Below, piece after piece: positions 57,484 through 64,000 of a stretch of 64,000 bases of DNA. The notes beneath the pieces are model-generated. The model was not told where the DNA came from, did not search any database, and saw only the letters and a list, made by a program, of their open reading frames with translations. Position 1 is the stretch's first letter. Each line of letters begins with the position of its first letter. A program made the translations under genes and the position numbers. Source of the stretch: JAPLJC01 sp963697965 (GTDB lineage Bacteria; Desulfobacterota; Desulfobaccia; Desulfobaccales; 0-14-0-80-60-11); contig OY969108.1 of the NCBI GenBank assembly GCA_963697965.1, positions 1,054,001 to 1,118,000 on the forward strand, given 5' to 3'.

Positions 57484-58202
57484 CCAGCGATTATGTGAAT
57501 CTGACCATCGACGGCCAAACGGTGCAAGCGCAGCCCGGCCTGACCCTGTTGCTGGCGGCCCGGGAGCAGGGGATCGATATTCCCACCCTCTGTCACCATG
57601 ACGATCTCAAGCCCGAAGGCCATTGCCGCCTGTGCGTGGTGGAAATCGGCGAACCGGGCCGTACCCGCCTGGTGAACTCCTGCACCTATCCGGCGGAGCC
57701 GGGACTCACCGTGCAAACCGCCTCGGAGAACGTGCTTAAGGCCCGGCGTATGGTGCTGGAGTTGCTATTGGCCCAAGCGCCGGCGGCCGAGATTATCCAG
57801 AAGATGGCCGCCGAGCACGGCGTCTACGAGACCCGCTTCAAAAAGGCGGATCCCCAGGCCCGCTGCATCCTCTGTGGCCAGTGCGTCCGCACCTGCCGGG
57901 AAGTGGTGGGGGTGAGCGCCATTTCCATGGTCTTCCGCACCCCGAAGAAAGTAGTTGCCACGCCCTTTAAGGAAGAATCCGCGGCCTGCATCGGCTGCGG
58001 CTCCTGCGTCTTCGTCTGCCCCACCAACGTCATCCCTTATACCGAGAAGGACGGCATCCGCACCGTCTGGGGCCGCCATTTCGAACTGCAACCCTGTAAG
58101 GTGTGCGGCAACTACATCGCCCCCAAGGCGCAACTGGAACACTGGGCCAAGATCACCGGCGATCCGCTGGAAAGCTTTTTTGTCTGCCGGGATTGTAGAT
58201 AG
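57480..58202 (+). CDS. NuoG N-terminal / HoxU-like iron-sulfur protein with C-terminal cysteine pairs
   Basis: A 240-residue protein. Plant-type [2Fe-2S] ferredoxin domain (IPTLCHHDDLKPEGHCRLCV with later NSCTYPAEPG), then the NuoG His-Cys type region around HGVYETRFKKADPQARCILC, and two [4Fe-4S] motifs (CILCGQCVRTCREVVG, CIGCGSCVFVCPTNVI). The end has two extra pairs (CKVCGNYIAPK and FFVCRDCR), like a zinc ribbon. It would relay electrons between Por or its ferredoxin and the NuoEF flavin. It overlaps NuoEF by 4 bp and ends the operon. Confidence 0.9.
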   Translation: MTSDYVNLTIDGQTVQAQPGLTLLLAAREQGIDIPTLCHHDDLKPEGHCRLCVVEIGEPGRTRLVNSCTYPAEPGLTVQTASENVLKARRMVLELLLAQAPAAEIIQKMAAEHGVYETRFKKADPQARCILCGQCVRTCREVVGVSAISMVFRTPKKVVATPFKEESAACIGCGSCVFVCPTNVIPYTEKDGIRTVWGRHFELQPCKVCGNYIAPKAQLEHWAKITGDPLESFFVCRDCR

Positions 58203-58268
58203 AAATGATTTGGGGGAAGGCCGGGGAATTCTTTCCCCCCAACCCCCTCATAAATAGGAAAAAATTTA

Positions 58269-58297
58269 GGGGCACGGCTTGCCGTGCCCCTTTTTTT
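58269..58297 (+). terminator. rho-independent terminator of the por-nuo operon
   Basis: Perfect 10-bp stem GGGGCACGGC / GCCGTGCCCC, two-base loop, then seven T. An A-run on its left side would let it work for leftward transcription from pdxA as well. Confidence 0.9.
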
Positions 58298-58380
58298 AAC
58301 ACCCGCCCCAGGTTTTTGGTCAGGGCCTTTCCTGGGTGGGGAGGCCAGCTTAACTCCTAAGCGCTTCGCCCACTCCGGGG

Positions 58381-59418
58381 TTAACCCTGCTCCCCCAATC
58401 TCCTGTTGGCCATCCCGGCTGCCATTTTAATGGCGGCCTTGAGGCTGTCGGGGGCCGCCTGGCCGGTGCCTGCCAGGCCGTAGGCGGTGCCGTGGTCCAC
58501 CGAGGTGCGGATGATGGGGAGACCCAGGGTGACGTTCACCCCGTCCAGGAAATGGAGAAGCTTCAAGGGAATGAGGCCCTGGTCGTGGTACATGCAAACC
58601 ACCGCGGCGAACTCCCCCTGGCGGTGGCGCCAGAACAGGGTGTCGGCCGGGAAAGGGCCGGTGACCGGCAAGCCCGCGGCCTGGGCCTTCTTAATCGCGG
58701 GGGAGATGATCTCCTCTTCTTCGCGGCCGAACAGGCCGCCCTCGCCGGCGTGGGGGTTGAGGGCCGCCACCGCCAGGGGCGCGGCCGTGAGGCCGAAATC
58801 CCGGGCCAGGGCCTTGCAGGTGAGGGCGAAGAGGCGGTAGAGGCCATCGATGTTCAGGCGCCGGGGCACCTCGGCCAGGGCGCAGTGGATGGTGGCCAGA
58901 ACGACCCGGAATTCTCCACCGGCCAGCATCATGGCCACCCCGGCGGCGCCGGTCTTGTCCGCCAGCAGCTCGGTGTGCCCAGGATAGGGGTATCCAGACA
59001 GATTCATGGAGAGCTTGCTGATGGGCGCGGTGACCAGCCCGGCTACCCGCTGGTCCAGGGCCAGCTCGATGGCCCGCAAGATATACGAGACCATGGCTCG
59101 GCCGCTGTCCGGAGTGGGATGGCCGAACTTCAGATCCCTGGGCGGCAGTTGGGACAGCACCATGAGGTCCAGGGTTCCAGCCTTATAGCGGCCTGCCTCT
59201 GGCCGCTCCGCCAGGTGAATGGCCAGGGCCGGGGAAAGCGAAAGGACGGCCCGCTCCAGGGCTGGATAGTCCCCCAGCACCAGGGGCCGGCAGAGCTGGT
59301 AGATGCTGGCGTCGGCCAGGGCCTTGACGATGATCTCCGGCCCTACTCCCACCGGATCTCCCATGCTCAGGGCCAATATGGGGCGCTGTTTTTCAGAAAT
59401 GGCTTGGGCTCCAGTCAT
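58381..59418 (-). CDS. pdxA: 4-hydroxythreonine-4-phosphate dehydrogenase
   Basis: Pyridoxal-5'-phosphate synthesis (DXP-dependent route): oxidises 4-phosphohydroxy-L-threonine. Fingerprints: LALSMGDPVGVGPEIIVKAL, GLVTAPISKLSMNLSGYPYP, PGHTELLADKTG (metal-binding His), ALNPHAGEGGLFGREEEEII, CMYHDQGLIPLKLLHFLDGV and PIIRTSVDHGTAYGLAGTG. At 345 residues it is close to standard length. Its ATG overlaps the stop of the upstream PLD nuclease gene (ATGA), so the two are co-transcribed. It converges on the por-nuo operon across the terminator at 58269. Confidence 0.97.
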   Translation of the reverse strand: MTGAQAISEKQRPILALSMGDPVGVGPEIIVKALADASIYQLCRPLVLGDYPALERAVLSLSPALAIHLAERPEAGRYKAGTLDLMVLSQLPPRDLKFGHPTPDSGRAMVSYILRAIELALDQRVAGLVTAPISKLSMNLSGYPYPGHTELLADKTGAAGVAMMLAGGEFRVVLATIHCALAEVPRRLNIDGLYRLFALTCKALARDFGLTAAPLAVAALNPHAGEGGLFGREEEEIISPAIKKAQAAGLPVTGPFPADTLFWRHRQGEFAAVVCMYHDQGLIPLKLLHFLDGVNVTLGLPIIRTSVDHGTAYGLAGTGQAAPDSLKAAIKMAAGMANRRLGEQG

Positions 59419-59978
59419 CGGCCAGGACCACAGGGCTGGGAACGGCGCAGGTGCTCCTGAAAATTGGCTTCATAGCGGGCCGCCAGAGATGGGTCCCGAA
59501 TCACCAGCAGATTTTCGGCGTTGTACTCTTCGGCGCTGCGGGTGAAGTTGAAGGACCCGGTAATCACCGTCTCCCCGTCAATGATTATAATTTTATTGTG
59601 GGCGATTTGGTAGGCCGCGTCAATCCAGGTGGGCACCCCGGCCGCCAGCAGGGAGTGCAAAACGGAAAATTTGTCCCTCGCCTCCCCCGCGTCCATGATG
59701 ACCGCCACCTTAACTCCCCGGTTCTGGGCCGCGATGACCGCCTTGAGTATGGGCTGCGAGGTAAAGATATAGGCCTCAATGTGGAGAGAGCTGCGGGCCT
59801 GGCCCACCGCGGCGACGACGGCCTCGGTGCAGCCACCCTGAGGGGAAAAATAGACCGCCCAGCGCGGCTGGGCCGCAGCCTCAACCGCAGGGGCCGCCAG
59901 GGCCGGGGCCGGGGCCGCCAGGCACCACCACAGCGCCAGCGCTAGTCCGAGCGCTCTATTTATCTTCCTCAATCTCAT
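59415..59978 (-). CDS. exported phospholipase D-family nuclease (single HKD)
   Basis: A 187-residue protein with an N-terminal signal sequence (LGLALALWWCLAAPAPALA, cleavage after ALA). One PLD motif: AHNKIIIIDGETVITGSFNF (His, Lys, Asp catalytic set), preceded by LHIEAYIFTSQPILKAVIAA and VKVAVIMDAGEARDK. Single-HKD proteins of this size (Nuc/EndA type) dimerise to form the site and hydrolyse nucleic acids outside the cytoplasm. The 3' end overlaps pdxA by 4 bp. Confidence 0.88.
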   Translation of the reverse strand: MRLRKINRALGLALALWWCLAAPAPALAAPAVEAAAQPRWAVYFSPQGGCTEAVVAAVGQARSSLHIEAYIFTSQPILKAVIAAQNRGVKVAVIMDAGEARDKFSVLHSLLAAGVPTWIDAAYQIAHNKIIIIDGETVITGSFNFTRSAEEYNAENLLVIRDPSLAARYEANFQEHLRRSQPCGPGR

Positions 59979-60139
59979 AAGTTATCCCCGCCTTCAGGTT
60001 GTCCGCCCACGAGTTAGGCGGATTGGAAGGGCAGTCAGGGCTGAGGAATCCCCCCCCGCACTTTTTCCATGCACTTTCCGGGGGATATGTGCCAAAATAG
60101 GTTCCAATGAAACTATGACGTGGGATAGGGGCTTTGTCA

Positions 60140-60967
60140 ATGGCAGAGACGGGAAGCGGACGACTTAAGGGAGTGAAACTTGGGTTTATCGGCGCCGGGG
60201 CCATGGGCGGCGCCATTATCCAGGGACTCTTGGTGAATGGCCTGGTAGCCGGGAAGAACCTGGTCTATTACGACCCGGACCGGACCCGGCAGACGCAGAT
60301 GGACCAGTTGGGGGTGCAGGCCGCAACGGCCCCGGCCGCGGTGATGGAGGCCCAGGTGGTGCTCCTGGCGGTCAAGCCCCAGGTAATGGGCCAGGTGCTG
60401 GCAGGGATCCGGGAAGCCGCCCGTCCCGACCATCTCATCATCTCCATCGCCGCCGGGGTGACCCTGAAGACGCTGGAAACCGCCCTGCCCCAGTCCCGGG
60501 TGATCCGGGCCATGCCCAATACCCCCACCCTGGCGGGGGTCGGCATGGCGGCCCTGGCCCCGGGGGGCCGGGCCACGCCCTTAGACCTGGCCCTGGCCCT
60601 GGAGATCTTCGAGGCCGTGGGCCGGGCCGTGGTGGTGGAAGAGAAGCTGATGGACGCGGTCACCGGCCTGAGCGGCAGCGGCCCGGCTTACGTGGCCGTG
60701 TTCCTGGAGGCCCTGACGGACGGCGGCGTCAAAATGGGCCTGCCGCGGCCCCTGGCTCTGCTCCTGGCCAGCCAGACCGTCATCGGCGCCGCCCGCCTCT
60801 GCCTGGAAAAGGAGATCACCCCCGGGACGCTGAAAGACCTGGTGACCTCTCCGGGAGGCACCACCATCGCCGGGCTCCACGTCCTGGAAGAGGGCCGCTT
60901 TCGGGGCCTGGTGATGAGCGCCGTGGAAGCCGCGGCCCGCCGATCCCGGGAGTTGGGGAAGGAGTGA
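60140..60967 (+). CDS. proC: pyrroline-5-carboxylate reductase
   Basis: Last step of proline synthesis, NADPH-dependent. Rossmann loop KLGFIGAGAMGGAIIQGL, then VVLLAVKPQVMGQVL, RVIRAMPNTPTLAGVGM and the C-terminal dimer motif VTGLSGSGPAYVAVFLEAL with TPGTLKDLVTSPGGTTIAG. All are diagnostic. ATG 60140 follows AGGGG; an in-frame TTG at 60134 is less likely. The gene stands alone, divergent from the PLD/pdxA pair. Confidence 0.97.
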   Translation: MAETGSGRLKGVKLGFIGAGAMGGAIIQGLLVNGLVAGKNLVYYDPDRTRQTQMDQLGVQAATAPAAVMEAQVVLLAVKPQVMGQVLAGIREAARPDHLIISIAAGVTLKTLETALPQSRVIRAMPNTPTLAGVGMAALAPGGRATPLDLALALEIFEAVGRAVVVEEKLMDAVTGLSGSGPAYVAVFLEALTDGGVKMGLPRPLALLLASQTVIGAARLCLEKEITPGTLKDLVTSPGGTTIAGLHVLEEGRFRGLVMSAVEAAARRSRELGKE

Positions 60968-61015
60968 AGTAGATTTATCTAGTGACGAAAATCAGGGGTT
61001 CATTATGGGCTCTGG

Positions 61016-61330
61016 CTACAGATGCAGATCGTTACCCATTTTGGCTTTGACGGGATGCTCAGGGATTTTATTCAGCGCCTCGCCTATCTCCTGCACCGCC
61101 AGCCGCAGCTCGTAATTTTTTTGCAGGTTCATCCAGATATCCGGCCCCGTACCGAACCAGCGGCCCAGGCGCAAGGCCGTATCTCCCGAGATTCCACGCC
61201 TCCCCCGGATGATCTCGGTGAGCCGGTTTGTCGGCACCCCCAATGCTTTCGCCAGTTCGTTGGCGCTCATGCCCAGCGCTTTTAGCTCGTCAGCCAGGTG
61301 TTCCCCTGGATGGATAAGAAGCCGCGCCAT
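61016..61330 (-). CDS. higA: HigA-type antitoxin (Xre helix-turn-helix)
   Basis: A 104-residue antitoxin. The HigA/VapI signature reads LLIHPGEHLADELKALGMSA, then the helix-turn-helix NELAKALGVPTNRLTEIIRG and DTALRLGRWFGTGPDIWMNL. It binds HigB and represses the operon. It lies 10 bp after higB, the inverted toxin-first order typical of higBA. Confidence 0.93.
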   Translation of the reverse strand: MARLLIHPGEHLADELKALGMSANELAKALGVPTNRLTEIIRGRRGISGDTALRLGRWFGTGPDIWMNLQKNYELRLAVQEIGEALNKIPEHPVKAKMGNDLHL

Positions 61331-61340
61331 AAGTCACCTC

Positions 61341-61622
61341 CTAATGGTAATCCACGATTTCCACGTTAAACGGCCCCGGAGAGCCTTCCGGCCATTCAAA
61401 GCATATTCGCCATTGGTCGTTGATCCGGATGCCATATTGGCCTTGGCGATCCCCTTTCAGCCTTTCAAGCCGGTTCCCGGGCGTGTTCAGCGCCAGCAGG
61501 CGGTCGGCAGCGTGGAGGCGGTCGAGCCGCAACATAGCTTGCTGCTCGAACCCCTGGAAAGCCTTAACCCGGTCGCCCTCGAAAAAGGCCCGGGTCCGCT
61601 TGTCGCGGAAACTTAAAATCAT
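61341..61622 (-). CDS. higB: HigB-type toxin (RelE/ParE fold mRNA interferase)
   Basis: A 93-residue toxin of the plasmid-maintenance killer family: MILSFRDKRTRAFFEGD, LDRLHAADRLLALNTPGNRL, ERLKGDRQGQYGIRINDQWR and ICFEWPEG. It cleaves mRNA on the ribosome. The catalytic-type Arg and His/Tyr positions appear intact, including the C-terminal VEIVDYH, so the toxin is probably active. Confidence 0.93.
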   Translation of the reverse strand: MILSFRDKRTRAFFEGDRVKAFQGFEQQAMLRLDRLHAADRLLALNTPGNRLERLKGDRQGQYGIRINDQWRICFEWPEGSPGPFNVEIVDYH

Positions 61623-61874
61623 ACCAAGTTACCGTCAAAAGGAGATTTTTGTAGGGCCGGACCCCTGTGTTCGCCCCTGCGGAGGATATTTCTAGCTCTT
61701 TGACTGCAACCTGGCACCGGTCATTACCCTGGCTGATGTATGCTATACGTTTAACATAAAACGTCAAGGCTTTTTCGCCGGGATGATGATTTCTAGGGCC
61801 GGGGGGGTGGGTGTTTGGGAGAGGGGGCAGGGGCCACTTACAAAAAGCCCCTGGCTCCCTCCCCCAAGAAATGC
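61623..61874. other. intergenic region upstream of higB
   Basis: 252 bp with no gene. It holds a GTAGGG-type repeat (61651-61680) and, further right, AT-rich DNA with TTGACG on the minus strand (61762-61767) that may be the -35 of the higBA promoter. Confidence 0.45.
61651..61680. repeat. GTAGGGGC-type repeat, degenerate copy
   Basis: GTAGGGCCGGACCCC ... TTCGCCCCTGC, an imperfect palindrome of the same family as 42510-42573 and 62744-62769. Confidence 0.5.
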
Positions 61875-62729
61875 TCATTTCCAAGTCTTTATCAACCGCA
61901 GATGGATATCCGCGGCGGGGGCGCTGTGGGTGAGCTGGCCCATGGAGATGAGGTTGACTCCGGTGGCGGCCACCCGGGGCAGGCGTTCGGCGTTGATGGA
62001 GCCTGAGGCCTCCAACAGGGCGCGGCCGGCGGCGATGGCCACGGCTTTTTTCATGGCAGCCTCATCCATATTATCGAGCATGATGACCTCGGCGCCGGCG
62101 GCCAGGGCTTCTTCCAGGCCCGCCAGGTCGCTGACTTCCACCTCAATCTTCAGGAGGTGGTGGGAGTGCTGGCGGGCCTGGTGCACCGCCTGGGTGAGGG
62201 AGGCTGCCGCGGCCAGGTGGTTGTTCTTGATGAGGACGCCGTCGTAGAGCCCGGCCCGGTGGTTGCGGGCGCCGCCCAGGCGCACCGCGTATTTCTCCAG
62301 GGCCCGCCAGCCCGGGGTAGTCTTGCGGGTGTCCACCAGGGTGGCGGCGGAGCCTTCAATCAGGCTCGCCATGCGCCGGGTGAAGGTGGCGATGCCCGAG
62401 AGGCGCTGGAGGAAGTTGAGGGCGGTGCGCTCGCCCGTAAGGATTCCGGCCACCGGGCCGCTCAAGCGTGCCAGTACCGTGCCTGCAGCAATTTCCCGCC
62501 CTTCTGCCACCTGCGGCTCAAAGGCGAGACTGGCATCCAACTTGCGAAAAACCCGGCCGGCCACCGGCAGGCCTGCCACCACCAGGTCCTGCCGGGCCCG
62601 CAGGTGGGCCTCACCCTGAAGATCCGGGGGGATCAAGGCCTGGGTGGTGACGTCGCCCGCTCCCAGATCTTCTTCCAGGGCCAGGTCGATGAGGCGGTCA
62701 ACGAAGGGCCAGGCAGGGAAATTGGCCAT
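61875..62729 (-). CDS. nadC: nicotinate-nucleotide pyrophosphorylase (quinolinate phosphoribosyltransferase)
   Basis: NAD synthesis: quinolinate + PRPP to nicotinate mononucleotide. Landmarks: LALEEDLGAGDVTTQALIP, LTGERTALNFLQRLSGIATF, LVDTRKTTPGWRALEKYAVR, GGARNHRAGLYDGVLIKNNH, IEVEVSDLAGLEEALAAGAE and VIMLDNM. ATG 62729 (MANFPAWPFVDRLIDLALEE) is chosen; a longer reading to 62807 would be encoded by the palindromic repeat at 62744 and lacks family character. It follows the OsmC gene, with that repeat between. Confidence 0.97.
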   Translation of the reverse strand: MANFPAWPFVDRLIDLALEEDLGAGDVTTQALIPPDLQGEAHLRARQDLVVAGLPVAGRVFRKLDASLAFEPQVAEGREIAAGTVLARLSGPVAGILTGERTALNFLQRLSGIATFTRRMASLIEGSAATLVDTRKTTPGWRALEKYAVRLGGARNHRAGLYDGVLIKNNHLAAAASLTQAVHQARQHSHHLLKIEVEVSDLAGLEEALAAGAEVIMLDNMDEAAMKKAVAIAAGRALLEASGSINAERLPRVAATGVNLISMGQLTHSAPAADIHLRLIKTWK

Positions 62730-62743
62730 CAGTCCGAATCCTC

Positions 62744-62769
62744 GTAGGGGCGACCCGCCGGGTCGCCCT
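62744..62769. repeat. GTAGGGGC-type palindromic repeat between osmC-like and nadC
   Basis: Begins GTAGGGGCGACCC; the core stem GGGCGACCC (62748-62756) / GGGTCGCCC (62760-62768) is perfect with a GCC loop. Confidence 0.65.
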
Positions 62770-62772
62770 GCA

Positions 62773-63153
62773 TCATGGCGAGCTGCGGAAAGATATTGGC
62801 TTTGCAAGCGCTTGACTAACCGCGCATAATTCCTCCATTTTCATCAACTTTTGCCGTTGCCCCGGGGTCAGATCACCCTTAAGTTCAATCGTATATTCAA
62901 AGACCGTCTGCTTAGGATCGTCTCTATGAAGGGAGACATTTACCTTCGCCTCGGAGAGCGGGATTTGGTGTTTATCTGCGTACTTGCGGATGGTTACATT
63001 GAGGCAACAGGCGAAAGCCGCCTCCAGGAGATCGACAGGACGAAAGCCGGCGCCGCTCCCTCCTTTATCAGGGGCCGTATCGCAGGCAGCCTCATTTTTG
63101 CCGTCGCCAAAGACCGTCACATACGGTATCTTGCTACTGACACTGACAATCAT
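62773..63153 (-). CDS. OsmC/Ohr family protein
   Basis: A 126-residue OsmC-fold protein. The family core is seen in GGSGAGFRPVDLLEAAFACC (catalytic-type cysteines at the helix end) and LNVTIRKYADKHQIPLSEAK, followed by the strand YTIELKGDLTPGQRQKLMKM. It has two adjacent Cys (ACC) where canonical peroxidases place one, and the early Cys (AACDTAP) lies elsewhere than in Ohr. It may be a thiol peroxidase or a YhfA-like relative. GGAGGAAG precedes ATG 63153. Confidence 0.85.
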   Translation of the reverse strand: MIVSVSSKIPYVTVFGDGKNEAACDTAPDKGGSGAGFRPVDLLEAAFACCLNVTIRKYADKHQIPLSEAKVNVSLHRDDPKQTVFEYTIELKGDLTPGQRQKLMKMEELCAVSQALAKPISFRSSP

Positions 63154-63217
63154 TTTATCTTCCTCCCATCCAGCTTTTTAAGTTGTATCAGGTCAAAGAG
63201 GTAGGCCGCCCGTTATT

Positions 63218-64000
63218 TTACCCCATCAATTCCTTAATCCGCTCCCGGTGGTTTTTGAGTTTGGTGAGTTTTTCGGTCCAGGCGGTGAGCTTTTCTTTTT
63301 CTTTCTGGACCACGTGGGCCGGGGCCTTGCCGAGGAAATCCTCATTGCTCAGTTTGCGTTGGGCTGCCGTCAGGTCTTTTCCCAGTTTCTCGATTTCCCG
63401 GCTGAGGCGGCGTTCTTCCTCGGTAAAGTCGATGATCCCGGCCAGGGGCAGGTAGATGTCCACATCACCCACAACCGCTCTGGCTGCAGAGGAAGGCGGT
63501 CCGGAAGCGTCGTTAAAGTGAAGGTCTGCAACCTTTGCCAATAGGGAGATCGATTGCCGGTGTTTGTGCAAACCCTGGATGGCTTGAGCGTCCGGGCTAT
63601 GGATGTAGGCCTGCACCTGCACCGCAGGAGGAACATTCATTTCCGCTCTTAAGTTGCGAATAGCAATAATGCAACCCATTACCCCGGCCAGTTCGGCTTC
63701 GGCGTGAGGGTTGATTAGGGCTGCATCCGCCTCGGGGTAAGGCGCCGCCATGATGGAGTCCTGGGTCCCGGGCAGTTTCTGCCAGATCTCCTCGGTGATA
63801 AAGGGCATGAAGGGATGGAGCAGCCTTAGTACGGCGCTCAGGAGGCCCAGCAGGACCCCCTGGCAGTGGCGGCGGGCTGCCAGGTTTTCTTTATCATAGA
63901 GCTGGGGCTTGATAAGCTCCAGGTACCAGTCGCAGAACTCGTGCCAGATGAACTGGTAAAGGCTGTTGGCCGCCTGGTCGAACTCGTAAGCGTCCAGGCG
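63218..64000 (-). CDS. valS: valyl-tRNA synthetase, C-terminal part (5' part outside window)
   Basis: 261 residues of a class I aminoacyl-tRNA synthetase. The anticodon-binding domain is seen in LYQFIWHEFCDWYLELIKPQ and LHPFMPFITEEIWQKLPG. The C-terminal coiled coil typical of ValS follows (EEERRLSREIEKLGKDL, KLSNEDFLGKAPAHVVQKEK). The arm contacts the tRNA. The catalytic HIGH and KMSKS motifs lie beyond the window edge. A gene begins downstream (OsmC) after 64 bp. Confidence 0.96.
   Translation of the reverse strand, partial: RLDAYEFDQAANSLYQFIWHEFCDWYLELIKPQLYDKENLAARRHCQGVLLGLLSAVLRLLHPFMPFITEEIWQKLPGTQDSIMAAPYPEADAALINPHAEAELAGVMGCIIAIRNLRAEMNVPPAVQVQAYIHSPDAQAIQGLHKHRQSISLLAKVADLHFNDASGPPSSAARAVVGDVDIYLPLAGIIDFTEEERRLSREIEKLGKDLTAAQRKLSNEDFLGKAPAHVVQKEKEKLTAWTEKLTKLKNHRERIKELMG

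Noticed and set aside
1..64000. CRISPR arrays, rRNA and tRNA genes
   Set aside because: No regularly spaced direct repeats of 24-40 bp with unique spacers were seen, and no intergenic stretch showed tRNA or rRNA signatures by eye. A covariance-model scan would be decisive.

Overview
The window is GC-rich, densely coded bacterial chromosome, apart from one visibly AT-rich island at about 21.9-23.3 kb. Gene content points to a strict anaerobe, most likely a Desulfobacterota (former Deltaproteobacteria) lineage of the sulfate-reducing or syntrophic type. The indicators are a group 3b-type [NiFe] hydrogenase operon, a four-subunit 2-oxoacid:ferredoxin oxidoreductase joined to NuoEF/NuoG-like subunits, a CooC nickel-insertion ATPase, paired family III CoA-transferases and a Fe-S assembly pair whose cysteine-desulfurase homologue lacks the PLP lysine. 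The taxonomic assignment is inference from gene content; no rRNA gene is present.

Layout. 0-12 kb: gyrA (3' end outside the window), an orphan HicB-type antitoxin, an adenosine-specific kinase, a sugar nucleotidyltransferase / Dabb / sugar kinase cluster resembling the MurU-AmgK salvage pair, rsmG, an MBOAT acyltransferase with an SGNH partner, panE, phoU and an unusual dnaA. 12-20 kb: a GNAT acetyltransferase, a NamZ-type (DUF1343) muramidase, and the hydrogenase operon hydB - cNMP-like - hydG - hydD - hydA - maturation protease. 20-31 kb: radA, the AT-rich island with two unrecognised genes, cca, an RpiR regulator with a class II aldolase, a nitrilase-family amidase, an AmpG-like transporter, cooC and a thioesterase. 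31-39 kb: the NifU/NifS-like pair, then a long leftward gene set with two CoA-transferases, three small proteins (two cysteine-rich), an LsrF-type aldolase and a zinc alcohol dehydrogenase. 39-48 kb: envelope and polysaccharide genes (SGNH protein, three glycosyltransferases), stress and redox genes and a 33-residue lysine-rich protein. 48-58 kb: a benzoate-CoA-ligase-like enzyme, purA and the porGDAB-nuoEF-nuoG operon. 58-64 kb: pdxA, a PLD nuclease, proC, higBA, nadC, an OsmC protein and the 3' part of valS.

How the parts fit. Por releases reduced ferredoxin while oxidising a 2-oxoacid, and the co-transcribed NuoEF/NuoG-like subunits could pass electrons to NAD(+). The group 3b hydrogenase links H2 to NAD(P)H. 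The CoA-transferase gene set and the aryl/acyl-CoA ligase suggest activation of organic or aromatic acids. Several scattered genes would fit cell-wall sugar salvage.

Four genes (MBOAT, NamZ, cca, one CoA-transferase) are each split by a single-base indel, and restoring one base gives an intact reading frame in every case. This looks more like residual sequence error than decay, but reads are needed to decide. Short palindromic repeats are scattered between genes, and one sits in frame inside the hydrogenase maturation protease.
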